64,000 nt of DNA from Klenkia marina. Lineage in GTDB: Bacteria; Actinomycetota; Actinomycetes; Mycobacteriales; Geodermatophilaceae. The number at the start of each line of letters is the position of its first letter. The first letter of the stretch is position 1. A program made the translations under genes and the position numbers. The stretch lies in contig NZ_FMUH01000003.1 of NCBI RefSeq assembly GCF_900101025.1, positions 496,001-560,000 of the forward strand. Direction: 5' to 3'. Below the pieces are notes generated by a model that searched no databases, was not told the DNA's origin, and saw nothing but the letters and a program-made list of their open reading frames with translations. Below, one piece after another: positions 46,885-55,297 of this stretch.

Positions 46885-47789
46885 GAGGTGGACCAGGATC
46901 CCCCACGCACGGTGCCGGCGATCGCGGCGACGTCCGCGGGGCGCACCCGGCAGCACCCACCGACCAGCCGGGCACCGGCCGACAACCACTCCGACACGTC
47001 GCCGACCCCGGCATCCCCGGTCCAGGCACGCGCGTCGGCGTCCCAGCGCTCGCCGCTGTTGGGGTAGACGACCACGGGCTTGCCGCTGGCCACCCGGGCC
47101 CACACCACCGCCGGGACGACGGACGCCGGGTCGGTGCAGTTGACGCCCACCGCCACCACCTGGTCGACGCCCCGGACCATGCCCAGGACGTCGGACAGCG
47201 GCTCGCCGCGGCGGGTGCGGGCCACGCCGTCCGAGCCGGTCACCGCCGAGAGCGAGAACCAGGCGGGGACGTCGAGCGCGGTGACCTCGGCCAGCAGTGC
47301 CTCGACCTCGGCGGCGCCGGGCAGCGTCTCGCACGCCAGCACGTCGACCCCGGCCTCGGCCAGCACCTGCAGCCGCGGCCGGTGGAACTCCCGCAGCTCC
47401 GGCAGCGTCACCGAGGACAGGTAGTCGCCGGTGTACTCCGACCCGTCGGCCAGGTACGCCCCGTACGGGCCCACCGACCCGGCCACCCACGAGGACGGCG
47501 CGCCCTCCCGGGCGAGGGCCACCGACCGGGCGATGAGCCCGGGGGCGTCGTCGAACCCGGCCGCGGCGAACCCGGGGACCGTGGCCTGGTAGCTCGCCGT
47601 GGTCGCGACCTGGGCCCCGGCGGCCTCGAACGCGGCGTGCGCGTCGCGGATCGCCGCCGGGTCGTCGCGGAGCAGCCGGGCCGACCACAGCGCGCTGGTC
47701 ACGTCGTGACCGCGGGACTCCAGCTCGGTGGACAACCCACCGTCCAGGACGACGGGGCCGGTGGTGAGCGCTTCGGCGAGGGTGGGCAC
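46881..47789 (-). CDS. mmuM: Homocysteine S-methyltransferase
   Basis: A 302-residue zinc-dependent methyltransferase that moves a methyl group from S-methylmethionine (or S-adenosylmethionine) to homocysteine, giving methionine. The N-terminal VLDGGLSTELESRGHD and the zinc cysteines in VGVNCTDP (near 217) and GGCCRV (near 279-280) are typical; the length is that of the MmuM group. GTG start. It overlaps the helicase start by four bases. Divergent from arfB, with 63 bases between. No SAM riboswitch or transporter is seen beside it. Confidence 0.9.
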   Translation of the reverse strand: MPTLAEALTTGPVVLDGGLSTELESRGHDVTSALWSARLLRDDPAAIRDAHAAFEAAGAQVATTASYQATVPGFAAAGFDDAPGLIARSVALAREGAPSSWVAGSVGPYGAYLADGSEYTGDYLSSVTLPELREFHRPRLQVLAEAGVDVLACETLPGAAEVEALLAEVTALDVPAWFSLSAVTGSDGVARTRRGEPLSDVLGMVRGVDQVVAVGVNCTDPASVVPAVVWARVASGKPVVVYPNSGERWDADARAWTGDAGVGDVSEWLSAGARLVGGCCRVRPADVAAIAGTVRGGSWSTS

Positions 47790-47852
47790 GGACGCCGATC
47801 ATCCTCCGGTCCGCCGATCAACCGGCTTGCCGGCCCCGGGACACTGGCACCC

Positions 47853-48290
47853 GTGCCCACCGACGACCCCAGCGGCGACCTCACGGTCACCCCGCGGCTG
47901 GTCGTGCCCGCAGGGATGCTCGGCTGGCGGTTCAGCCGGTCGTCGGGCCCGGGCGGGCAGGGCGTGAACACCGCCGACAGCCGGGTCGAGCTGTCGGTGC
48001 GGGTGCTGGAGCTCCCTGGCCTGACCGAGCACCAGCAGGCCCGCCTCGCCGACCGGCTGGGCGCGCGGCTGGTCGACGGCGTCCTCACCATCGCCGCGTC
48101 GGAGAACCGGCAGCAGCTGCGCAACCGCGAGGCCGCCCGCGCCCGCATGGCGATGGCCATCGGTCAGGCCCTGGCACCCCCGGCGCCACCCCGCAGGAAG
48201 ACCAAGCCGACCCGGGGGTCCAAGGAGCGGCGGATCACCGCCAAGAAGCAGCGCGGTCAGCTCAAGAAGCAGCGAGGCGCACTGGACTGA
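47853..48290 (+). CDS. arfB: Ribosome rescue hydrolase ArfB
   Basis: A 145-residue release-factor-like protein that frees stalled ribosomes lacking a stop codon by hydrolysing peptidyl-tRNA. The catalytic GGQ is in SSGPGGQGVNTADSRVEL (GGQ near residues 34-36). The C-terminal basic tail that enters the empty mRNA channel is seen as PRRKTKPTRGSKERRITAKK. It lacks the codon-reading domains of RF1/RF2. GTG start. Its last 29 bases overlap the end of the convergent carbonic anhydrase gene. Confidence 0.92.
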   Translation: MPTDDPSGDLTVTPRLVVPAGMLGWRFSRSSGPGGQGVNTADSRVELSVRVLELPGLTEHQQARLADRLGARLVDGVLTIAASENRQQLRNREAARARMAMAIGQALAPPAPPRRKTKPTRGSKERRITAKKQRGQLKKQRGALD

Positions 48291-48816
48291 GCGTGCGTGC
48301 ACGCCGGTCGCCCGAGCGGCCGGGCACGTCGACCTCGCGCAGCTCGTGGGTGGCCACGTCGTGCACGAACCCGCGAACCGCCTCCGGGTACAGCAGGAAC
48401 GCCGACCGGCGCACGCGGCGCACCGACTGGGCGACGTCCTCGTCGAGGTCGGTGAAGGTCTCGATCGCGAAGGACGGGGAGACCCCGCTGTCGGCCTGCA
48501 GCTCGGCGCGGAACCCGTCGTCGGTGATGGTCTGCATGCCGCAGTCGGTGTGGTGCACGAGCACGACCTCGCGGGTGCCCAGCTTGCGCTGGGAGATGGC
48601 CAGCGACCGGACGACGTCGTCGGTGACCACCCCACCGGCGTTGCGCAGCACGTGCGCCTCGCCCGGTGCCAGACCCAGCACGTCGAACAGGTCCAGCCGC
48701 GAATCCATGCAGGTCACGATCGCGACCTGCAGCCGCGGTCGGAGGGACAGGTCCGACGGCGCCTGCGCGGTCGACCAGGTTCGGTTGCGCTCGACGAGGA
48801 CGTCGGTGGCGGTCAC
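48262..48816 (-). CDS. Beta-carbonic anhydrase
   Basis: A 184-residue enzyme interconverting CO2 and bicarbonate. The zinc ligands and the Asp-Arg pair are in AIVTCMDSRLDLF and VLVHHTDCGMQTI; HVLRNAGGVVTDD is the third motif. This is the short beta class common in actinobacteria. The GTG at 48816 follows GGGAGA and gives the normal start; the frame continues upstream into non-coding sequence. It is divergent from the nitrate reductase gene with 178 bases between and may or may not be linked to it. The end overlaps arfB. Confidence 0.92.
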   Translation of the reverse strand: MTATDVLVERNRTWSTAQAPSDLSLRPRLQVAIVTCMDSRLDLFDVLGLAPGEAHVLRNAGGVVTDDVVRSLAISQRKLGTREVVLVHHTDCGMQTITDDGFRAELQADSGVSPSFAIETFTDLDEDVAQSVRRVRRSAFLLYPEAVRGFVHDVATHELREVDVPGRSGDRRARTLSPVRLAAS

Positions 48817-48994
48817 GGTGTCTCCCGGGGTCAGAGGGTCTCCCCGGTGTGGTCGGCACCGGGGGCGTCGGCATCCATGACCCCGAGGGGGGGAGAACGC
48901 CGCACAACCGGCAGGACGCCGCCGTGCGGTCGACGGAACGCGACCTTGACGTCGGCGCAGCCGACCCGACACGGGACCACTCCAGGCTGCGTCC

Positions 48995-51544
48995 GTGCCC
49001 ACCGCCGTCCCGTCCCGCACCCGGACGACGCAGACCCACTGCCCGTACTGCGCCCTGCAGTGCGGCATCGCGCTGACCGCCGGCGACCGCCCGGCCACCC
49101 TCGTGCCGGCCGACTTCCCGACCAACCGCGGCGGCCTGTGCTCCAAGGGCTGGTCGGCCACCGAGCTGCTCGACCACCCCGAGCGGCTGACCCGGCCCCT
49201 CGTGCGGAGCACCCCCGGCGACCGGACGTCGGCGTTCGTGGAGACCTCGTGGGAGGCGGCGATGGACGTCGTCGTCGCCGGCATCCGGCGCACCCAGACC
49301 GCGCACGGGCGCGACGCCGTCGGCTGCTTCGGCGGGGGCGGGCTGACCAACGAGCAGGCCTACCAGTTCGGGAAGTTCGCCCGGGTCGCGCTGCGGACCT
49401 CGCAGATCGACTACAACGGCCGGTTCTGCATGTCCTCGGCGGCCGGCGCCGCCAACCGCGCGTTCGGCCTGGACCGCGGGCTGCCGTTCCCGCTTGCCGA
49501 CGTCGGCGCGGCCGACGTCCTGCTGCTGGTGGGCAGCAACCCGGCCGACACGATGCCGCCGGCGATGCAGTACCTGGACGCCTCCCGGGAGAAGGGCGGC
49601 AGGCTGTTCGTCGTCGACCCCCGCCGGACGGCGACCGCCCGTGCCGCCGAGCTGCACCTGCAGGCGCTCCCCGGCACCGACCTGGCCCTGGCCAACGGCC
49701 TGCTGCACATCGCGGTCGCCGAGGGCCTGGTCGACGAGCAGTACGTCGCAGCCCGCACCACCGGCTGGGACGCCGTCCGCACGTCGGTCCAGGCGTACTG
49801 GCCCGACCGGGTCGAGCGGCTCACCGGGGTCCCCGTGGCCGCCATGCGTCGCGTCGTCCTGGCGCTGGCGGGAGCCGAGAACGCGATCGTGCTGACCGCG
49901 CGCGGGGCCGAGCAGCACCGCAACGGCACCGACACCGCCCAGGCGTGGATCAACCTGGCGCTCGCCCTGGGGCTCGTCGGCCGCCCGGGCAGCGGCTGGG
50001 GCACCGTGACCGGGCAGGGCAACGGCCAGGGCGGCCGCGAGCACGGGCAGAAGGCCGACCAGCTGCCCGGCTACCGCATGCTGTCCGACCCCTCGGCCCG
50101 GGCGCACGTCGCCGCCGTCTGGGGGGTCGACCCCGACACGTTGCCGCAGCCCGGCCGCAGCGCCTTCGAGCTGCTCGACGCCCTGGGCCGGGAGGTGCAC
50201 GCGCTGCTGGTGCTGGCCTCCAACGTGGCGGTGTCGGCCCCCGACGCCCGCCGCGTGATCCACCGGTTGCGCGACCTGGAGTTCCTCGTGGTCAGCGACT
50301 TCTTCCTGTCCGAGACCGCCGAGCTGGCCGACGTGGTGCTGCCCAGCGCGATGTGGGCGGAGGAGGACGGCACCATGACCAACCTCGAGGGCCGGGTCAT
50401 CCGCCGCCGGAAGACCCTCGACCCGCCCGGCGAGGCCCGCGACGACCTCGCACTGCTGGCCGACCTCGCCGAGCGGCTCGGTGCCGGGGCGCACTTCAGC
50501 GCCGACCCCGAGACCGTCTTCGCCGAGCTCGGCCGGGCCAGCGCGGGCGGGAAGGCCGACTACGCCGGCATCACCTGGGGCCGGGTGGACGCCGAGCAGG
50601 GCGTCTTCTGGCCCTGCCCCACGCCCGAGCACCCCGGCACCCCGCGGCTGTTCCTCGACCGCTTCCCGACCCCCGACGGCCGCGCCCGGTTCGTCGCCGT
50701 CGAGCACGTCGGCGCGCACGAGCCCCCGGACGCCGAGCACCCCTACGTGCTCACCACCGGACGCGTCATGGCCCAGTACCAGTCGGGCACCCAGAGCCGC
50801 CGGTCGCGCAGCCTGCAGATGGTCGCCCCGGCCCCGCGCGCCGAGCTGCACCCCGACCTCGCCGCCCGGCACGGCATCGCCCACGACGACGTCGTCGAGC
50901 TGACCACCCGCCGCGGGAAGGCCCGCTTCACCGCCACGGTCACCGAGGCGATCCGTCCCGACGTCGTCTTCGCGCCCTTCCACTGGGGCGGCGGGTCCAG
51001 CGCCAACGCGCTCACCGATGCCGCCCTCGACCCGATCAGCCGCATGCCGGCCTTCAAGACCTGCGCGGTCGCCGTCGCCCGCGTCGGCGGTCCCGTCGAG
51101 CAGGTGCCCGCCCCGACCTCCCAACCGGTGCCGCTCGTCCTCGAGACCGCACCCCGCACCCCGTTGACCCCGACCCGGAGGAGAACCGCAGCCGTGACGA
51201 GCACCCCGAGGTTTCTGCAGGGCGTCTTCGCCCTCACCGGCGAGGGCCTGACCAAGCCCGGCCCGGTCGACCCCGCGTTGACCTACACCGTGCCGGCCGG
51301 GGCCAGCGCCCAGGCGCTGTACTTCCGCGGCGGCAACTCGACGTCCGAGCTGGTCTACGTGCTGCTGGTGCGGGACGGCGAGCCGGTGCGCTGGTTCCCG
51401 ATCGGCGCGAAGGGCGACGTCCACGTGCCCCTGCGGGTGGTCGAGGACATCCCCGGCGGCACCGTGATCACCCTGCACGCCGCCGCGCCCGAGGGCGTCA
51501 CCGGCGAGCTCGTCGTCGACCTGGGTCTGGTGGAGGTCCGATGA
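48995..51544 (+). CDS. nasA: Assimilatory nitrate reductase with extra C-terminal domain
   Basis: A molybdopterin-dependent nitrate reductase (849 residues) reducing nitrate to nitrite in the cytoplasm. The N-terminal [4Fe-4S] cysteines are in THCPYCALQCGI and GGLCSKG. The DMSO-reductase-type fold follows, with YNGRFCMSSAAGAANRAFGL, LLLVGSNPADTMPPAMQYL, GSGWGTVTGQGNGQGGREHGQ and TTGRVMAQYQSGTQSRRS near the molybdenum site. About 733 residues make a full enzyme. A further 116 residues from GTG 51194 form an in-frame extra domain with its own Shine-Dalgarno. The stop overlaps nirB (ATGA). The assignment to nitrate rests on nirB, nirD, narK and the NnaR-type regulator. Confidence 0.88.
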   Translation: MPTAVPSRTRTTQTHCPYCALQCGIALTAGDRPATLVPADFPTNRGGLCSKGWSATELLDHPERLTRPLVRSTPGDRTSAFVETSWEAAMDVVVAGIRRTQTAHGRDAVGCFGGGGLTNEQAYQFGKFARVALRTSQIDYNGRFCMSSAAGAANRAFGLDRGLPFPLADVGAADVLLLVGSNPADTMPPAMQYLDASREKGGRLFVVDPRRTATARAAELHLQALPGTDLALANGLLHIAVAEGLVDEQYVAARTTGWDAVRTSVQAYWPDRVERLTGVPVAAMRRVVLALAGAENAIVLTARGAEQHRNGTDTAQAWINLALALGLVGRPGSGWGTVTGQGNGQGGREHGQKADQLPGYRMLSDPSARAHVAAVWGVDPDTLPQPGRSAFELLDALGREVHALLVLASNVAVSAPDARRVIHRLRDLEFLVVSDFFLSETAELADVVLPSAMWAEEDGTMTNLEGRVIRRRKTLDPPGEARDDLALLADLAERLGAGAHFSADPETVFAELGRASAGGKADYAGITWGRVDAEQGVFWPCPTPEHPGTPRLFLDRFPTPDGRARFVAVEHVGAHEPPDAEHPYVLTTGRVMAQYQSGTQSRRSRSLQMVAPAPRAELHPDLAARHGIAHDDVVELTTRRGKARFTATVTEAIRPDVVFAPFHWGGGSSANALTDAALDPISRMPAFKTCAVAVARVGGPVEQVPAPTSQPVPLVLETAPRTPLTPTRRRTAAVTSTPRFLQGVFALTGEGLTKPGPVDPALTYTVPAGASAQALYFRGGNSTSELVYVLLVRDGEPVRWFPIGAKGDVHVPLRVVEDIPGGTVITLHAAAPEGVTGELVVDLGLVEVR
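51194..51544 (+). other. Possible separately translated C-terminal domain of the nitrate reductase
   Basis: The 3' 351 bases of nasA can be read as an independent 116-residue protein from GTG 51194, in the same frame. GGAGGAG lies about ten bases before that GTG, far stronger than the start of nasA itself. The sequence begins VTSTPRFLQGVFALTGEG and is beta-rich, with no motif I recognise. It may be a second product made from the same gene, or a once separate small gene joined to nasA by loss of its stop. Confidence 0.45.
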
Positions 51545-54060
51545 CGGCGATCCTGGGGGCCGGCACGCGCGCCGTCGCCGAGCTGGAGCCGGCCGACACC
51601 CGTGCGCGGATCGTCGTGGTGGGCAACGGCATGGCCGGGGCGCGCCTGGTGGAGGAGGTGCTCGAGCGGGACGGCGGCCGCGACTTCCGGATCATCGTGT
51701 TCGGCGACGAACCGCACGGAAACTACAACCGGATCATGCTGTCGCCGGTGCTGGCCGGCGAGGCCGACGAGGCCGACATCGTGCTCAACAGCCACGACTG
51801 GTACGCCGAGCGCGGCGTCGAGCTACGTGCCGGGGTGCGGGTCGAGCGCATCGACACCGTCGCCAAGGTGGTGCACGCCGCGGACGGGACGGCCACGCCC
51901 TACGACCACGTCGTGCTGGCCACCGGCAGCCACTCCTTCATCCCGCCGATGACCGGGGTGCGCACGGCGTCGGGCGACCTGCTGCCCGGCGTCGTGGGGT
52001 TCCGGACCATCGACGAGACCCGCGAGATGCTGGCCGCGGCCCGCACCCACCGCAAGGCCGTCGTCATGGGCGGTGGGCTGCTCGGTCTGGAGGCCGCCCG
52101 CGCGCTGCAGGCGCAGGGCATGGCCGTCGAGCTGGTGCACGCCATGGGCTGGTTGATGAACGCCCAGCTGGACGCCGAGGCCGGCGCGGTGGTGCGGCGC
52201 AGCGTCGAGGAGCTGGGCATCACCGTGCACACCGACGCGATGGCCACCGAGGTGCTGGGCACCCACCGGGTCACCGGGGTGGTGCTCAAGGACGGACGCA
52301 CCCTGGACTGCGACCTCCTCGTGGTGGCCGCCGGGGTGCGGCCGCACACCGACGTCGCCGTCCGGTCCGGGATCGAGGTCGAACGGGCGGTCCTGGTCGA
52401 CGACCGCATGGCCACCGACGTCCCCGACGTCTACGCGATCGGCGAGTGCGCGCAGCACCGCGGCACGGTCTACGGCCTGGTCGCCCCCGCCTGGGAGCAC
52501 GCCACCGTGCTGGCCGACCTGCTCACCGGTGCGAACCCGGGGGCGGCCTACACCGGCAGCCGGACGGCGACGAAGCTCAAGGTCGCCGGGGTCGACGTCG
52601 CCGTGATGGGCGTGAGCACCCCCGAGCGGGACACCGACGAGTTCCTGGTGATCAGCGAGCCCAAGCGCGGCGTGCACCTCTCGGTGGTCGTGCGCGACGA
52701 CCGGCTCGTCGGCGCCACGCTGGTCGGCGACACCCGCAAGGTCGCCTTCCTGACCCAGGCCTTCGACCGGGGCACCCCGCTGCCGGCCGAGCGGATCAAG
52801 CTGCTGGTCGACCTCTCCGACGGCGAAGCCGAGGTCGGCGTGGCCGAGCTGCCCGGGGACTCGCAGGTCTGCAACTGCAACGGCGTCACCAAGGACCGCA
52901 TCTGCGGCGCCGTGGCCGAGGGCTGCACCTCGCTGCCGAAGGTCATGGACGCCACCCGCGCCGGCAAGGGCTGCGGCTCGTGCAAGGGCCTGGTGCAGCG
53001 GATCGTCGAGTGGGCCGCCGACGGCGCGCTGACCGAGGAGGAGTCGGCGTCCTGGTACGTGCCGGGCGTGCCGATGCCCAAGCCCGAGCTGATCGCGGCG
53101 ATCAAGGAGCACGACCTGCGCAGCGTCTCGGCCGTCTTCGCCACCCTCGCCCGGGGCGGTCAGGAGGACGCGAAGTCGAAGATGGGGCTGGCCAGCCTGC
53201 TCAAGATGATCTGGGGCGCCGACTACGTCACCGAGCCCGACGCCACGTTCGTCAACGACCGCGTGCACGCCAACATCCAGCGCGACGGCACGTTCTCCGT
53301 CGTCCCGCAGATGAAGGGCGGGGTCACCACCCCCGACCAGCTGCGCAGGATCGCCGACGTCGCGGAGAAGTACGACGTGCCGATGGTCAAGGTGACCGGC
53401 GGCCAGCGCATCGACCTGCTCGGCATCCGCAAGGAGGACCTGCCGAAGGTGTGGGCCGACCTCGGCATGCCCTCGGGGTACGCCTACGGCAAGTCGATGC
53501 GCACGGTGAAGACCTGCGTGGGCAGCGACTTCTGCCGCTTCGGCCTCGACGACTCCACCCAGCTGGGCATCGACCTGGAGACCCGCTTCCAGGGCGTGGA
53601 GAGCCCGGCCAAGATCAAGATGGCCGTGGTCGGCTGCCCGCGGAACTGCGCCGAGGCCTACGTGAAGGACGTCGGCGTGGTGGCCACCGGCAAGGGCCGC
53701 TGGGAGGTCTACGTCGGCGGTGCGGCCGGTGCCTCGGTGCGCAAGGGTGACCTGCTGGCCACCGTCTCGACCCCGGCCGAGGTGCTGGAGCTGACCGGTC
53801 GCTTCCTGCAGCTGTACCGGGAGAACGGCAACTGGCTCGAGCGCACCTACGACTTCGTGCCGCGCTTCGGGGTGGACCGGCTCAAGGCCGTGCTGCTCGA
53901 GGACAGCGAGGGCCTGTGCGCGGCGCTCGACGAGGGCATCCAGCGCTCGGTCGACGCCTACACCGACCCCTGGGCGCGCGACCTCGCCGAGCCGGCGTCC
54001 CCGGGCCAGTTCCGCACCTCGCTGCCGCTGACCGTGCTGCCGCGGGTGCCGGTCCGATGA
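51541..54060 (+). CDS. nirB: NAD(P)H nitrite reductase large subunit
   Basis: An 839-residue siroheme enzyme that reduces nitrite to ammonia with NAD(P)H. Order of domains: FAD/NAD(P)-binding (about 20-310, with VVVGNGMAGARLVEE), a Bfd-type [2Fe-2S] region with cysteines in QVCNCNGVTKDRIC and GKGCGSCKG (near 443-482), a nitrite/sulfite reductase ferredoxin-like half, and the siroheme/[4Fe-4S] cysteines in CVGSDFCRFG (near 658-664) and GCPRNC (near 698-702). The start ATG overlaps the nasA stop, and the stop overlaps nirD. Confidence 0.95.
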   Translation: MTAILGAGTRAVAELEPADTRARIVVVGNGMAGARLVEEVLERDGGRDFRIIVFGDEPHGNYNRIMLSPVLAGEADEADIVLNSHDWYAERGVELRAGVRVERIDTVAKVVHAADGTATPYDHVVLATGSHSFIPPMTGVRTASGDLLPGVVGFRTIDETREMLAAARTHRKAVVMGGGLLGLEAARALQAQGMAVELVHAMGWLMNAQLDAEAGAVVRRSVEELGITVHTDAMATEVLGTHRVTGVVLKDGRTLDCDLLVVAAGVRPHTDVAVRSGIEVERAVLVDDRMATDVPDVYAIGECAQHRGTVYGLVAPAWEHATVLADLLTGANPGAAYTGSRTATKLKVAGVDVAVMGVSTPERDTDEFLVISEPKRGVHLSVVVRDDRLVGATLVGDTRKVAFLTQAFDRGTPLPAERIKLLVDLSDGEAEVGVAELPGDSQVCNCNGVTKDRICGAVAEGCTSLPKVMDATRAGKGCGSCKGLVQRIVEWAADGALTEEESASWYVPGVPMPKPELIAAIKEHDLRSVSAVFATLARGGQEDAKSKMGLASLLKMIWGADYVTEPDATFVNDRVHANIQRDGTFSVVPQMKGGVTTPDQLRRIADVAEKYDVPMVKVTGGQRIDLLGIRKEDLPKVWADLGMPSGYAYGKSMRTVKTCVGSDFCRFGLDDSTQLGIDLETRFQGVESPAKIKMAVVGCPRNCAEAYVKDVGVVATGKGRWEVYVGGAAGASVRKGDLLATVSTPAEVLELTGRFLQLYRENGNWLERTYDFVPRFGVDRLKAVLLEDSEGLCAALDEGIQRSVDAYTDPWARDLAEPASPGQFRTSLPLTVLPRVPVR

Positions 54061-54365
54061 CCACGCTGACCGCCCACGTGGTCGGCCGGGCCGACGAGGT
54101 GCCGGTGGGGGAGGGGCGGGCGTTCACGGCCGGGGGGACGCCGGTGGCGGTCTTCCGGCTGCGCGACGGCTCGCTGCGCGCGGTGGCCGCGGTCTGCCCG
54201 CACGCCGGCGGCCCGATCGCCGACGGGCAGAGCGACGCGACGGTGGTGGTGTGCCCGCTGCACCTCAACGCCTGGCGCTGGGACGGCACCCCGACCACCG
54301 ACGCCGCGCCGCTGCCCGTCTACCCGGTGCGCGAGGAGGCCGGCACCCTCGTCGTCGAGGTCTGA
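54057..54365 (+). CDS. nirD: Nitrite reductase small subunit
   Basis: A 102-residue Rieske-type protein partnering NirB. The cluster ligands are C-x-H in VCPHAGGPI and C-x2-H in VVCPLHLNAW, both intact, unlike some NirD proteins that have lost them. ATGA overlap with nirB. It is the last gene of the nasA-nirB-nirD run, and a minus-strand gene converges on it. Confidence 0.93.
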   Translation: MTTLTAHVVGRADEVPVGEGRAFTAGGTPVAVFRLRDGSLRAVAAVCPHAGGPIADGQSDATVVVCPLHLNAWRWDGTPTTDAAPLPVYPVREEAGTLVVEV

Positions 54366-54388
54366 GCGTCGGGACGGGAGGCCGCGGG

Positions 54389-55201
54389 TCAGGTCAGGGC
54401 GGCGAGGGCGGTGTCGACGTCCTCGGGGCGGACGAAGTCCAGGGCCAGCAGGCGGTGCAGCAGCACTCCCCGGCGGGTCAGCCGCAGGTCGGCCGGCCGC
54501 AGCCGGGGCTGGGCGGAACCCCCGGGCCGGGGGACGGCGACCGGCGGGTCGAGCAGCCCGGCCATCTGCAGCCCGGTGAGGTCCTCCAGCGCACCCCACG
54601 TGGTCCAGGCCCGCGGGTCCACCGGCACCGGGGTGAGCGGGAGCGGCGACCGGTCGCGCCGTCCGACCGCGGCCAGCAGCGCGAGCTGGCGCCACGTGAG
54701 GTCGCGGGCCACGAGCAGGGCCCGCTCGGCCAGCGCGACGTCGACGTCGGGGGAGACCACCACCTCGGCCAGCAGGCACCCCAGGTGACGCACGCGGCGG
54801 TCGTCGGTCGCGGCGCGGGCGGCCAGCAGCACGGCCTCGCCCAGCTCCCGCGCGGAGACCCGGCCGCCGGCGCGCTCGGTGAAGAAGCCGTCCGAGCGCA
54901 CGGTGCGGTCGCGGCGCGAGAGCGTGATGCCGTGCTCGACGGCGAACGCCAGCGCCGCGCCGGCCCGGGCGGCCTCGCGGCGGGGCAGGGGCGCGGCGGC
55001 CAGGTCGTCGGCCAGCTCGCGCAGGCACGCCCCGAACCGGTCGTCGAGCTGGAGCGCGGCGTCGGTGGGGGAGTACACGACGGTCGCGGCCGCCGAGGTC
55101 ATCGACCCGGCGATCCCGAACCCGGACTCGATGAGCACGCGGCCGGGCTCGGAGGTGGTCACGGACGCGATCATCCCGGGCGCGACCCGTGCCCGCAGCA
55201 T
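54389..55201 (-). CDS. Unknown protein inside the nitrate locus
   Basis: A 270-residue soluble protein with no motif that I recognise. Its middle is helical and alanine-leucine-rich (AVLLAARAATDDRRVRHLGCL, ALLVARDLTWRQLALLAAVG), its C-terminal part resembles a winged-helix tail (LRPADLRLTRRGVLLHRLLAL). Its place between nirD and narK suggests a link to nitrate use, but that is position only. Start is ATG 55201 or, with a better context, ATG 55174. The gene converges with nirD and is divergent from narK. Confidence 0.6.
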   Translation of the reverse strand: MLRARVAPGMIASVTTSEPGRVLIESGFGIAGSMTSAAATVVYSPTDAALQLDDRFGACLRELADDLAAAPLPRREAARAGAALAFAVEHGITLSRRDRTVRSDGFFTERAGGRVSARELGEAVLLAARAATDDRRVRHLGCLLAEVVVSPDVDVALAERALLVARDLTWRQLALLAAVGRRDRSPLPLTPVPVDPRAWTTWGALEDLTGLQMAGLLDPPVAVPRPGGSAQPRLRPADLRLTRRGVLLHRLLALDFVRPEDVDTALAALT

Positions 55202-55297
55202 TCCTCACCACGTGGGGTCAGCTCCGGTGCGGGGAACGGAACACAGCTCGCCCGCACGGGCAACGGCCAGGTCATGCGGCCGCGCCAGGGTCACCGC

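Noticed and set aside
47790-47852. SAM riboswitch before mmuM
   Set aside because: The gap is 63 bases and shows no conserved SAM aptamer pieces.
48346-51540. Upstream extension of the nirB frame through nasA
   Set aside because: Residues are Arg/Pro/Ala-rich shadow of nasA; the nirB start at 51541 is fixed by the family N-terminus and the ATGA overlap.
55202-55297. GlnR box before narK
   Set aside because: GGAACGGAAC-like sequence is present, but the paired GTnAC/GAAAC half-sites at the needed spacing are not; same for the gap before nasA.
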